A stretch of 64,000 nucleotides of DNA from Paratinospora sagittata (Eukaryota; Streptophyta; Magnoliopsida; Ranunculales; Menispermaceae). The DNA lies in the NCBI GenBank assembly GCA_035771175.1, contig CM069598.1:19568438-19632437 (forward strand), in the 5' to 3' direction. The notes under the pieces are model-generated. The model had not been told where the DNA came from and did no database searches. It saw only the letters and a list, made by a program, of their open reading frames with translations. A program made the position numbers and the translations under genes. Below, one piece after another: positions 12,324 to 23,176 of the stretch. Position 1 is the stretch's first letter; the number at the start of each line of letters is the position of its first letter.

Positions 12324-12616
12324 GATCGAGTATGCTTAGACATTGATATAGTACTTATTCTTTGATAAAATCGATCAGTTATAATAAGCTCTTGATGTCA
12401 ATCTTACAAAGTCAAGTTATCTTCAGATGTTTAAACAAAGCAACAATAACAGACAAGATAGACGCATAAAGCAAGACTCGAAACGCTTGGAAGCTTTGTT
12501 CGGTAACTCAAGTTGAAGAAGTAAAGCTCGTGATCCGTCTAATACCAATCTGGTTTAGCTGCCTAGCTTATGGTGTGGTTTTTGCACAAGGAGGCACATT
12601 CTATACTAAGCAAGGA
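12324..12616 (+). pseudogene. NPF pseudogene exon 4 remnant
   Basis: A TTGATCAG acceptor precedes 12324. The first 150 bases contain several stops, with a possible FFDK echo of the family FLDK/FLNK. From 12470 the frame is clear: [20 protein letters not shown], then [20 protein letters not shown] and YTKQG. Homology stops at about 12616, so the last 150-200 residues of the transporter are missing. Confidence 0.8.
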
Positions 12617-12880
12617 TGAAGCTGAAACCATGTTGTAATGTCTAATTTAAGCCCGACTCGACATTACGGATCAAGCCTAATGTTTACCAGAGGACTTAAC
12701 TTGGGCCTAAAATCAAGACTTTCCACAAAAAAGCTATAATTCGAAAAAAATGATTTATTAACTCAAAATGTGACTTAAGGGAGGCTGTTTTAAGAATTGT
12801 GGGCCCCATACACGTTAGTGAGTGCTAACGTTTTATTTTTTTTAAAGGGAAAGTAAGCTCCATTAACAGGAGCTTCACGT
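12617..12880. other. unassigned junction, LTR-like scrap
   Basis: No coding sequence is seen. TGTAATGTCTAATTTAAGCCCG at 12634 looks like the start of an LTR but no partner end was found. This stretch joins the broken NPF exon 4 to pararetrovirus copy A. Confidence 0.3.
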
Positions 12881-13002
12881 TTCTCAAGAAACTCAATATG
12901 TAAATACATAAGAAAGACATACAAGACTGTGAATACAAACTTAAAAAAGAACTGGAGATTCATAACTCAAGGCCTCTTGTCTTCATAACTGGACGATGAT
13001 TG

Positions 13003-13011
13003 TATTTATAG
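13003..13011 (-). promoter_or_regulatory. candidate pararetrovirus promoter TATA box, copy A
   Basis: The minus strand reads CTATAAATA about 230 bp after the ORF2 stop. Copy B has CTATAAAAGG at the matching place (58033-58042). In caulimovirids the pregenomic RNA promoter sits in the intergenic region before the first ORF of the circular genome, which fits this position in a linearised copy. Confidence 0.6.
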
Positions 13012-13241
13012 ATGAGGAAGCATGCAGGCAGACTTCAAAGCTCTTGGAATCCGTAATGGACAACTGGAGTAAGTGGACAACTGGATGCTTATCAGCATGA
13101 GGCGTGCATATGAACAGGACTTGTCGACTGAGTGCGGCTTGGCGTCTTGTGGAACAGTGGTTGCTTTACTAAAGTAAATAATATCTTTTGTCTGATACTG
13201 TAGATGAACAGTGACATGTCTGGATAAGATACCCTTACTTT

Positions 13242-13622
13242 TTATAAAGCTGGTGGAGTGTCAGCAGGCGTGCTTTGACTTGATGGAAGGATAACACTAA
13301 CTGAGGATGAGCTCGAATCTAATGAGTTGGCCATGTGGGCAGGTGAGCTGACATTAGTGGGAACATCATATGAATGCACATCAGAAGGCATTGATGAAGA
13401 TAATGCAGGAACATATGCATACTGTGTTGGGGGAAACATGGCAGAAAACACAGATATTGCTGAAGAAGACGTGGCGTAAGGAGCATGAGGAAGATATCTT
13501 GAGACGTTAAACGAATCTCGATATACTCGTCGATGCAGACACAAACGAATTGCTGGGAGTTCTGTATTAACTTGCAGAGGAGAAGAACGACGATAATGAT
13601 GACTGTACAGACAATAGTACAT
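13242..13622 (-). pseudogene. pararetrovirus ORF2, copy A
   Basis: This small open frame (126 codons from ATG 13622) follows the polyprotein stop on the minus strand. Its first part, CLYSHHYRRSSPLQVNTEL and VYRDSFNVSRYL, aligns with copy B ORF2 (VLYSHHHDQAHTEL, IYHSSFNIPRNL). The C-terminal half is Ser/Pro-rich and poorly conserved. No known domain is recognised. Conservation between two diverged copies suggests it was a real viral gene. Confidence 0.55.
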
Positions 13623-13665
13623 GGCACTTAGACGGAGATGCAGATATGAATATTGTCTGAGCACA

Positions 13666-13726
13666 TTATGGTGATAGCGGTGGCGAGTGATACCGGTGAC
13701 ATGGCGAATGTGAGGGGGATAAATTC
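13666..13726 (-). pseudogene. last codons of copy A polyprotein, left of Gypsy-2
   Basis: The polyprotein frame from 21763 resumes after the AATTC duplication and ends at TAA 13666-13668. Copy B ends at a comparable point (TGA 58609-58611), with a similar Ser/His/Pro-rich end. Confidence 0.65.
13722..13726. repeat. TSD of Gypsy-2 (AATTC), left copy
   Basis: AATTC precedes the LTR start TGTAACACC. The second copy is at 21758-21762, just after the LTR end CGTGACA. Confidence 0.92.
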
Positions 13727-13970
13727 TGTAACACCCCGTAATTTTAATTAAATACATACATTGAAGTACGCGTATATCGAGATGTAGAATATACGTATAT
13801 GTACATTTAAAGCTATGTGTACATGTGTCAAATGAACTTGACAATGTCAAAAGTGAGTTCAGAACGTGATTTGACATAGAAATTGATTTCTCACACGTGT
13901 ATTCCTCATGTAGATTGAGTGTATGAAGAAGAAGAACGAATAAAAAGATATAAAAGAAAATAAAATAATG

Positions 13971-14575
13971 AACAGTACTCGAATAAAAGACAAATTAAGT
14001 TTACTGTTCATATACTGTTCACGGAACAGTAAATCAATTAATTAAATGAGTTGCTGAATGAAAGAAAGAAAGAAAAAAAAACAGAGAGAAGAAAGAGAAC
14101 CGAGAAGAAGGAAGAGAGGAAAAAGGAAATAACGTGGGATTCGCGTCCAATCGGGCCTCGCGATAAGTGATTTTCACTCCCTTTCTTCGTGAAATTACTA
14201 TCTAAGCTAGATGTAACGATTCTAGCAGACTAATTTTAGCTATGGGAGCCGTTTTACGGCGTTTTGATAAATTGGGGTTTTGACCCAATGTGAATGAAAA
14301 TCCACTAAAAAGGTAGAAAAACACTCTTTGGACGGTAGGGACCCCGAATATGTGGTTAGATTCCATTTCATGAGTTTTGGAGACCGTTTAACAATTCTAA
14401 TACAATTTACATGTTTCGAATGAATAGTGACGAATAGTACTATGAACAGTGATGTGAATAGTAGACAGTGATGTGAATAGTGAACAGTGATGTGAACAGT
14501 AATAGTGACGTAAATAGTGAACAGTGATGTGAATAGCACTATTAACAGTGATTTAAACAGTGATTTGAAATCTTA
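13971..14575 (+). repeat. GAACAGT/ACTGTTC motif cluster in Gypsy-2 LTR
   Basis: TTTACTGTTC and GAACAGTAAA form an inverted pair at about 14000-14034. At 14425-14570 a degenerate unit (GAACAGTGATGTGAATAGT) is repeated back to back many times. The same cluster with different copy number recurs at 20446-20598 in the other LTR. Confidence 0.8.
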
Positions 14576-15637
14576 GAATCATAGAGAGCTAAATTCCAGA
14601 CGTTTCGATACTAAGATCGTGATTTTTGGATATGATTTGAGTAGCTAAAGATATGATAAATGGTGATTCTCATAATAGTCTATGGTTCATTTCAGTGTTT
14701 AAATTGAGAGCTCAAGTGCATGGAAAAATATTCTGGTGGAAGCAATGACGTTTATTGTTGCTCGATTTGACGTAGAAACCCCGTGTAACCACTGTGAGTA
14801 TAGTTTTCTTGATTTGGTTCTTGTATGGCATTGTACGCATATAAAATGTTTGATTGTATGCATGTTATATGTATATATAATGCATTGCATTTTATGGATC
14901 ATGCAAACTGATTTTAGCAATTGGAGTTTGTAATGATGTCATTTCGTTAGGAATTAGACCAGGATGAGGTTTTGCGAGTCCTCATTATCAGTAGGCCTGT
15001 CCTAACAAGGGTTGCGATCCTTGCAATGACTCTGAATTGGGTAATGAGAGGTTGTGGCTACCTTGTAACGGCCATACAAGGGTTAGACTCGCTCTCTTGC
15101 CTTGAGGAGGAGGGAGATTGTGCATTGTGTTATTGAAAACTCATGCAATTTATGTTGTTGACATGTATAATATATTCGTTGACTGATGCATGTGTTGACT
15201 AAGTTTTTGAAATGATTTTAAATGTCATATTTCTCTAAATTTATATAATTGCCATCTCAAGAACTATATTCACTGAGCTGTTGTTTGCTCGCCCCATTTC
15301 CTCCAATATTTCAGGTATTGAGTCGAAGGGAAAAGGAAACTCCGTGAGTGATAATCACGTGAGCCTTCGTCTGGTATGTGTATGTACGCTTGGAGAAAAT
15401 AACTTATATTGTTAGTTTGATATGTATACTTATCACACATTATATATATATATGTATTATCATCTAAATGGGATGTGTGGGCGTATATATAGCTTAATAT
15501 ATTGGATGATGAAATGAAAATGTGATGTGTGAATGAATGGAATGATTATAGAGATCTATATTGGATTTGATTTGTGGTATATTTGGAAAAAGTTTTTTGT
15601 AAATGTCGGGAAGGATTGTGAGACAACGTTAAGGCTG

Positions 15638-15687
15638 ACAGTGTATTATATACTGTATATGAGTATGTACAGTGTATAATACACTGT
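15638..15687 (+). promoter_or_regulatory. U5 inverted repeat in Gypsy-2 5' LTR
   Basis: The 20-bp arms 15638-15657 (ACAGTGTATTATATACTGTA) and 15668-15687 are complementary with one mismatch, around a 10-base loop. The equivalent at about 21668-21717 is kept with a few changes. It could fold in RNA or act as a terminator or processing signal; function unknown. Confidence 0.6.
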
Positions 15688-15693
15688 GCGGGT

Positions 15694-15715
15694 CATGACG
15701 TCAGCCTACGTCAGG
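15694..15715 (+). promoter_or_regulatory. TGACGTCA-type bZIP-like sites near the LTR end
   Basis: TGACGTCA followed three bases later by TACGTCA places two ACGT cores 11 bp apart, much like as-1-type sites bound by TGA bZIP factors. Both LTRs keep it (also 21725-21744). Binding is inferred from the motif alone. Confidence 0.4.
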
Positions 15716-15731
15716 GGTGTCGTGACAATAT

Positions 15732-15743
15732 TGGTATCAGAGC
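15732..15743 (+). promoter_or_regulatory. Gypsy-2 primer binding site
   Basis: A perfect TGGTATCAGAGC lies four bases after the 5' LTR, matching initiator methionine tRNA. Confidence 0.9.
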
Positions 15744-18700
15744 CTAAGTTTCAAATTCGTAAAAAGATAAAAGCTTTTTGATATTATGATTGATTGTATG
15801 GGTATACATATGGGTAGTCCTATTATGTTGAGCCTAATCCAATATGCTATCTTGACTGAGAATCACCTGTGTCGGTGAATGTCAGAGTTGGAAACGAATA
15901 GTCAAGATTAACAATGGGAATTGCTGATCAAGAAAGGATCAGAAGGCTGAAAGGAAAAGAACTGGATGTAAGCCAGTGATAATAAATGATATAACTTATA
16001 TATGGCTAGTAACTACCCAACAACAACGAAATGCACAGCTTATGAGCGTGTGGCAAAGTTGTAATGTGAGAAAGACAGAGGCTTGAACCATTGATAGCTC
16101 CAAATGTGGATGTTAATGGTGTGAGTACTTCTGTAAAAACCATATATAGTTGAGACTGAAGTAAAAATAAATCGAAGGTCTCAATGATAAGCCAGATGAA
16201 ATGAAAAGATATGTGAAAGTTATGGAAACTTTCAGGAGAAGAGACTCTCCTATCTTAACTGGCAGTCTGATAATAGACGGAGCAAAGATTTTGCTACTCT
16301 GAGTGGAGGCCATCTTAGAGAAGGATTAAGTCTCTGAAACTGATAAAGCAAGTTAGCTAAGTTTAAGCTAACTGATGAGAAGAGATGATAGAAAATTGGG
16401 TTAAGGACTCATGAGATGATTAAGGCACGAGATTAATTAAAGAAGCTATGTTATGAGGGCTTCTATAATCATGCTGAAATTGATTTAAGGCATGAAAAAG
16501 TTTATCTTGTTACAATGTAGTGACATGCCTAACCATAAATACAAACATGAATTCAATAGACTGGTATAGTTTATTTTTGGGATGGATACTCTGAGAATGA
16601 TAAAGGTCTAGAATAAATTTTGGGATCCTCTATGGCAGGTTTGATAATTGGTGGGTTATAAATATACGCGCAAGTTGTGAGGCAACCTATAAATTTTGGG
16701 TTAGCCAAAGCTGTGGTGAACTTGTTAAAACCAGCAATAGTGAGACAACTTGCATTGTCGTTAGAAGCCAAGTCATCAACACCAGTGTTAGGTAAAATGA
16801 GAACTAAGTAATGTACGGAAATGTTGGGACAATAATATGAAAGTCAAGATGAGTTTAACATTGAGAAAGGTTGAGATTTTGGCAGTATGAATGACTCTAA
16901 TTTTGTTAGTACCTGACCCAATAATAATGGGAAAAAGGGAAGTGATGTTAACGAAATATGAAAACCAGAAGTGGTTTTCAATGCCTGAGCAGGAGTCACA
17001 GACTGCGTACATTGTATCTCGACCAATGATTGTCTATTATCAATCTAAAAAAATAATAATACAAACACGGGATGTGTTAGTGTCCAGTTAGTCAATAAGG
17101 AATGCCCTAGTAAGTTTTATCAATGTGACTCCACCAGATTTGTGAGAATAAATTACAGTAAATGCAAGACCAATCCAAAGATTTGTAAGACATTGATAAC
17201 AGGTATGATCAACATTTTGTTATTGTGCATATTCTGATGTGTTGTTGGATCTACCTGGTCCTTTATCTCTGGTGATATGGTAGATAGATTGTATTATCTT
17301 CTGTTATAATAGTATATCATTGATTGTGAGTATGCCTACAGGAGAAAGAATCTACCATGATATGGTTAGCAAAGAGTATGTGTAATAAATATGAGGGTCA
17401 TCAAGTAAGTATGGACTTTAGAATATGAAATTTTTGGAATTAGATGCTTTGTTGGGTATGATTGGTTGGTCACCTCTCATGCCAGGTGGAGAGTAATATG
17501 CTGAATAAGTGAAAAATTCTCATTTTGAATCTTGAGAAATTATACTCTCAAAATCTTCTATCTAAGCTAAGAAAGTTATTAACGAGGACATGGAGAATAT
17601 GGCTAGTACAAAGCCATTTAGAGTAATGTAATAAGGCATACAGTTGATTAAAATTCCTGTGGTGAGCTGGTATATTGGAGTATTCTCTGAGGAATTATTA
17701 AAATTGACACATGGACAAGAGATTGATAGCATATAAAACTGATGCCAAGCACCTGAGCAATCGTGAGGATTTAAGGTGTATGTAAATGTGTTAATGAGCA
17801 AAAGATTTATTATCCTTGATATGCCACCTTGGAGAGCATTTGTGATAAGATGGAAAGAAGGTATAGTGATATATGTTTAAGTATGAGTTACTATTAACTG
17901 AGCAAGGATAGATGGTCGAATTCGATTAACTACATGGAGCCAAAATTTCTTTAAGATCATTTTGAGATCTAGGCACCATCAATTAAGAATTCGAGAAAAG
18001 GAAGTAATGCAAACTGTTTTAAGACAAGATATGGATATTATGACATTTTGGTAACCTTGATTAATGTGTCAATCACGTTATAGGATTGATGGAGTGGGTA
18101 TATGAACCCTATCTTGATTATTACATAGTCTTCGATGATGCTATATGAAATTGTCCCAAGAAAATGAGAGGAGCATGAATAGCACCGCGGAATTATCTTG
18201 TAGTCACTGAGAGAGCACCGATTGAGTGCCAAGCTTGGTGAATATAAGTTTTGAATATAATTAAGATGAGAATTTTTGGATCACATGACCAGTTTAAATC
18301 ATATCGTTAAGGATGCAGCGAAGGTCAAAGTGATAATACTACTGTTAAAACTGATTTTAATGATGGAAATCAGCAGTTCTCTGGTATTCGTTGTAGGTTA
18401 TAGAAAGTGCGTGGAAAGATCCTTGAAGCTATCTGTTCCACTCACGAAACTAAACCAGATGAATGCTAAATACTGTGTAGACCGTTGTGCATGGGAAAGC
18501 TCTCACAGTATTGTACGAGTTTTAGAACCTGGAAGTAATTGTGATTGATGAATATCACGTCCAGATCTGGGTTTTGCATTGATACAAAAGGATAGGTTAA
18601 TTACTTGTGTCTCCAGATATTTGGTAGTGCACGAGAATAACTATTCTGAGAGAATAAAAATTAGTTGGTAGTTATTTTGACATAATGAGAGCATTGCCTC

Positions 18701-19747
18701 TATAATAAAAACGGTCACATTATCTTCAGATTTTAAGAGTATGAAGTAATTATTTGAACGGAAAGAAACTGAATATGAGGTAATAAATGTGCCAAGAATT
18801 CCTGAAGGATTTGATTTTATATTGAATTAGTATCTTGGGAAAGGCTAAGATGTTGCTGAGGCATTGAGCAGGAAACAGGCTGAAACTGGAGTAGTAACTA
18901 TCAGTTAGCTAGAAATGGAGATTGTTTGTGAGTGAGAGTTACAGTTAGAGTGTACTCTCTATTACTCCATGTGTTGATGTTTGTGCTCGAATGCATGTTC
19001 AGCTGATTGATACGCATATTCAGAGAGTAAAATTTATGATGAGACGAGTATGATATTAGTATGAAAGATTATGGAATTGGTAATATGGATTGTGTTCAAT
19101 GAAGATGAGATTCAAATGGTATCTTATGGGTTATGGGTAGAAATGATACCATTTGGATAACCATTAGTGGACTGATAAGTCTCTGTATTCTTCCAATGAA
19201 CACCAGTATTCTATTGATAGACTGAGCATATTGTATATGTGTGAGATAAGGAGATTTGATGGGAGTACTCAGATATTTGTCATGTCGGATTAAGATCCGA
19301 AGATTGTGTCGGGATTTGATATATGATGCAGACTCGATTTGGTACTCATCTCCTTCTCAGTGTGATATTGTATTCTCAGACTGGCTGACAGACTGAGAGA
19401 GTGACTTTGATGCTTGCGAGCATGCTCGGGTCTAGTATACTTGAATTTTGGTGGAAGTTGGAAGGAATACTTTATTTGTGTAAACTTGTGTGTATAAACA
19501 GCTAGTATAAGAGCATAATGATGGCATTCTAAAGGTTTGATAATAAGCCTTATAGATCTCCAACTTGTTGAATTGAAAGTGTGGAGTTATTGTTATTGGT
19601 GCCAGAGGATAGTATTAAATACACAAGGTTGGTATATAGGCCTTGATATATTGTATTGTGGCTGACCTAGTTTTGCTAAGAGTCTTACCACAGAAAATAT
19701 TCCTTGATTCTAAATTTCGAGGACGAAATTCCTTAAGTTGGGGAGAT
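15744..19747 (+). pseudogene. Gypsy-2 interior: degenerate gag-pol
   Basis: No ORF of useful length remains, but remnants appear in Ty3 order. There is a protease-like IFGMDTL near 16577, an RT remnant near 17940-18140 (YHQLRIREKE, then RQDMDIM), an RNase H end near 18780-18880 (LGKAK region), and an integrase core near 19260-19470 (FVMSD, then MLASMLG-like sequence aligning with the [12 protein letters not shown] region). Small indels and stops are dense throughout. A purine tract ending at 19747 (AAGTTGGGGAGAT) abuts the 3' LTR. Confidence 0.75.
19735..19747 (+). other. Gypsy-2 polypurine tract
   Basis: AAGTTGGGGAGAT follows TTTCGAGGACGAAATTCCTT and abuts the 3' LTR, as in other plant Ty3 elements. 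Confidence 0.8.
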
Positions 19748-21757
19748 TGTAACACCACGTAATTTTAATTAAATACATACGTTGAAGTACGCGTATATCG
19801 AGATGTAGAATATACGTATAAGTACATTTAAAGCTATGTGTACATGTGTCAAATAAACTTGGCAATGTCAAAAGTGAGTTCGGAACGTGATTTGACATAG
19901 AAATTGATTTCTCACACGTGTATTCCTCATGTAGATTGAGTGTATGAAGAAGAAGAATGAATAAAAAGATATAAAAGAAAATAAAATAATGAACAGTACT
20001 CAAATAAAAGACAAATTAAGTTTACTGTTCATATACTGTTCACAGAACAGTAAATCAATAAATTAAATGAGTTGCTGAATGAATGAAAGAAAGAAAAAAA
20101 GAAAAAAACAGAGAGAAGAAAGAGAATCGAGAAGAAGGAAGAGAGGAAAAAGGAAAGAACGTGGGATTCACGTCCAATCGGGCCTTGCGGTAAGTGATTT
20201 TCACTCCCTTTCTTCGTGAAATTACTATCTAAGCTAGATGTAACGATTCTAGCGGACTAATTTTAGCTATGGGAGCCGTTTTACGGCGTTTTGACAAATT
20301 GGGGTTTTGACCCAATGTGAATGAAAATCCGCTAGAAAGGTAGAAAACACTCCTTAGACGGTAGGGACCCCGAATATATGGTTAGATTCCATTTCAGGAG
20401 TTTTGGAGACCGTTTGACAATTTTAATACAATTTACATGTTCCAAATGAATAGTGACAAATAGTATTATGAACAGTGATGTGAATAGTGGACTGTGATGT
20501 GAATAGTGACAGTAATGTAAATAGTGAACAGTGATGTGAATAACACTATGAACAGTGATGTAAACAGTGATGTGAACAGTGATGTGAACAGTGATTTGAA
20601 ATCTTAGAATCGTAGAGAACTAATTCCGGACGTTTCGATACTAAGATCGTAATTTTTGGATATGATTTGAGTAGCTAAAGATATGATAAATGGTGATTCT
20701 CATAATAGTCTATGGTTCATTTCAGTGTTTAAATAGAGAGCTCAAGTGCATGGAAAAATACTCTGGCGGAGGCAATGACGTTTATTGTTGCTCGATTTGA
20801 CGTAGAAACCCCGTGTAACCACTGTGAGTATAGTTTTCTTGATTTGGTTCTTGTATGACATTGTACGCATATAAAATGTTTGATTGTATGCATGTTATAT
20901 GTATATATAATGCATTGCGTTTTATGGATCATGCAAACTGATTTTAGCAATTGGAGTTTGTAATGATGTCATTTCGTTAGGAATTAGACCCGGATGAGGT
21001 TTTGCGAGTCCTCATTGTCAGTAGGCCTGTCCTAACAAGGGTTGCGATCCTTGAAATGACTGTGAATTGGGTAATGAGAGGCTGTGGCTACCTTGTAACG
21101 GCCGTACAAGGGTTAGACTCGCTCTCTTGCCTTGAGGAGGAGGGAGATTGTGCATTGTGTTATTGAAAACTCATGCAATTTATGTTGTTGACATGTATAA
21201 TATATTCGTTGACTGATGCATGTGTTGACTAAGTTTTTGAAATGATTTTAAATGTCATATTTCTCTAAATGTATATAATTTCCATCTCAAGAACTATATT
21301 CACTGAGCTGTTGTTTGCTCACCCCATTTCCTCCAATATTTCAGGTATTGAGTCGAAGGGAAAAGGAAACTCCGTGAGTGATAATCACGTGAGCCTTCGT
21401 CTGGTATGTGTATGTACGCTTAGAGGAAATAGCTTATATTGTTAGTTTGATATGTATACTTATCACACATTATATATATATATTTATTATCATCTAGATG
21501 GGATGTGTGAGTATATATATAGCTTAATATATTGGATGATGAAATGAAAATGTGATGTGTGAATGAATGGAATGATTATAGAGATCTATATTGGATTTGA
21601 TTTGTGGTAGATTAGGAAATTTTTTTTTGTAAATGTGGGGAAGGATTGTGAGACTACGTGAAGGCTGACTGTGTATTATATACTGTATATGGGTATGTAC
21701 AGTGTATAGTACACTGTGCCGGTCATGACGTCAGCCTACGTCAGGGGCGTCGTGACA
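19748..21757 (+). repeat. Gypsy-2 3' LTR
   Basis: It matches 13727-15727 at about 96 per cent in the part compared by eye, and is followed by TSD AATTC at 21758-21762. Confidence 0.92.
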
Positions 21758-21762
21758 AATTC

Positions 21763-22507
21763 TCTTCTTTATCTTTATTAAGTGGGGATAAAGATTCCCA
21801 GTATTGTTGAGTATCTTGATAATACTCGTCAGTGTGAGAGGATGAAGGAAGAGCACTGCGAATTGTTTCTTCTGCTTCTACTATGGCGGCGTAATAAGCT
21901 TCATATTCAGCAGCAAGCTGTTCTGCAGTGAGGGGAGTGTTGTCCGAATATGGAGGATAAGGCGGACTGGTAGGACTGAACGGTGCCAAGGACTCTAGCA
22001 GAGAAGAGAGGTGTTCTTCATGAATAAATTCACGAGGGCCTCTGATAAAAGGAGGTGGTTGCGTATCTGGCTGATTGTTGATATCATTAAGAAAACTGCA
22101 AAGGCCGGATAAGATAGAGTCTGAAATATGGCAGGAATACGACTGGAACTTCTGGATATAATGCTTTGAACTTAACCCTTGTTCTGAATCAGCATAGGGT
22201 TGGTGACAGATATATATATAGCCGTTGTGAGAGTAGGATTCTGTCGTATTTTGTTGATTTCTTTAATCCACGTATAAAGTGGAGCAAACAGTGTCAAACA
22301 ATCCTTAATCCGGGAAGGTTCAGAATCTTGAATTTGCCTGAGTAGCATTAATGGAGGGAATGCTACAACGATCTTGTAAAGACAAGATACACACCAAATA
22401 TACCAATACAGATTTTCAGTAAGAATGGTACGAAGGTGTATGAGGAACAGATATGGACGAGTTTGGTTAAATGAGTTGCCATTCTGTATATGTTCTGGAA
22501 AGTCCAT
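21763..22507 (-). pseudogene. pararetrovirus polyprotein C-terminal extension, copy A
   Basis: The frame continues past RNase H, separated by an in-frame TAA at 22523-22525. It encodes about 250 further residues: a conserved block with FNQTRPYLFLIHLRTIL and NLYWYIWCVSCLYKI, a part with LTLFAPLYTWIKEI, and a Pro/Ser/acid-rich end (SPTSPPYPPYSDNTPLTAEQ). Copy B has the same blocks. I recognise no enzyme family in it. It is then cut by Gypsy-2. Confidence 0.7.
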
Positions 22508-22522
22508 TATATGCAGATGGGC

Positions 22523-23176
22523 TTAATAAAACATTTTGGACCGGGCTAATTCATTCACTTCATGGGTTGTTTTGGGCTCAGAATAGTCAAGAGGAACAGT
22601 AATAACACATATGAGTGGGATGGATCCATATGGATTGTGTAACATGATAGGCTTAGATAACCTGGGCTGAAAAGAAGAGATTTCAGACTTGGGCTGTACA
22701 AAAAGAGGAAATGTACAAGAACCAGAGACCAAAGAGATCTGTGGTTTGGACTTTTGGATTGGCCAGGTGAGAAAGTCTGCAAGCACATTCTTCTGACCAG
22801 GAATATGCTTTACTGTGAAATTGTATTGTGTGAACCATTCTTGGAGACTAAGATGTTGGGCAGATGGGACCAATTTATTTTTGAATTCCAACATTTTGGG
22901 AAATGAGGAATTGTCCATCTGGATTTCAAACTTTGCTGGTCGAAGGAAGAAGGCAAACTTTGTAATTCCATTTTTGACTGCCAATATTTCCTTGATAGAA
23001 ATATGGTAATGTAGTTCTGCCTGTGAGAAAGCACCACTTTGATAGCCACAAATGTTAGGTGGTGTTTGACCAATGTCTTCAAGAAGTACTGCGCCCCAAT
23101 ATAAATCAGATGCATCCGTTTGAAGGATGAGTTTACCATTGGTAGGTAAAACAAGAGGCGGAGGGTTATGACATAA
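22523..23176 (-). pseudogene. pararetrovirus RNase H domain, copy A
   Basis: RNase H removes the RNA strand during reverse transcription. D in LILQTDASDLYWGAVL, E in ISIKEIL, D in EIQMDNSSFP and D in VLADFLTWPIQ fit the four acidic active-site residues. The frame is open from just after the stop at 23177-23179 to the TAA at 22523-22525. The end (KSKPQISLVSGSCTFPLF and beyond) already belongs to the C-terminal extension. Confidence 0.85.

Larger units (their letters stand above)
463..12616 (+). pseudogene. NRT1/PTR family (NPF) transporter pseudogene, split by a retrotransposon
   Basis: NPF proteins are twelve-helix, proton-coupled membrane transporters of nitrate, peptides and hormones in the major facilitator superfamily. 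Exons 1 to 3 and part of exon 4 can be read. They carry the family motif ExxER (EVSERFALYG), the segment NVNIWSGISALLPLLGA, the loop KPCVQTFGAD and the late segment [18 protein letters not shown]. Exon 2 (218 nt) and the phases (0 after exon 2, 2 after exon 3) fit together. Exon 3 is cut by Gypsy-1 at a GGTTC duplication, also has a nonsense codon (TAG 11795-11797), and exon 4 degenerates and stops after YTKQG. The sequence resembles subfamily NPF5, which is inference. It is non-functional as it stands. Confidence 0.9.
13727..15727 (+). repeat. Gypsy-2 5' LTR
   Basis: It runs from TGTAACACCCCG to GTCGTGACA. It holds clusters of GAACAGT and its complement, a (TA)n-like tract at about 15446-15461, a strong inverted repeat near its 3' end and an adjoining TGACGTCA. 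Confidence 0.92.
13727..21757 (+). mobile_element. Gypsy-2: Ty3/gypsy element with near-identical LTRs and a non-coding interior
   Basis: The 2,001- and 2,010-bp LTRs, primer site, polypurine tract and 5-bp TSD define a complete insertion in the tail of pararetrovirus copy A. The first 150 bp of the two LTRs differ at six sites, about 4 per cent. The 4-kb interior has no ORF over about 90 codons, yet faint Ty3 pol landmarks remain in order. An interior more decayed than the LTRs suggests mobilisation in trans by a related element. Confidence 0.92.

Noticed and set aside
12634..12660. Start of a further LTR (TGTAATGTCTAATTTAAGCC)
   Set aside because: No matching end, partner LTR, primer site or TSD was found; kept only as an LTR-like scrap.
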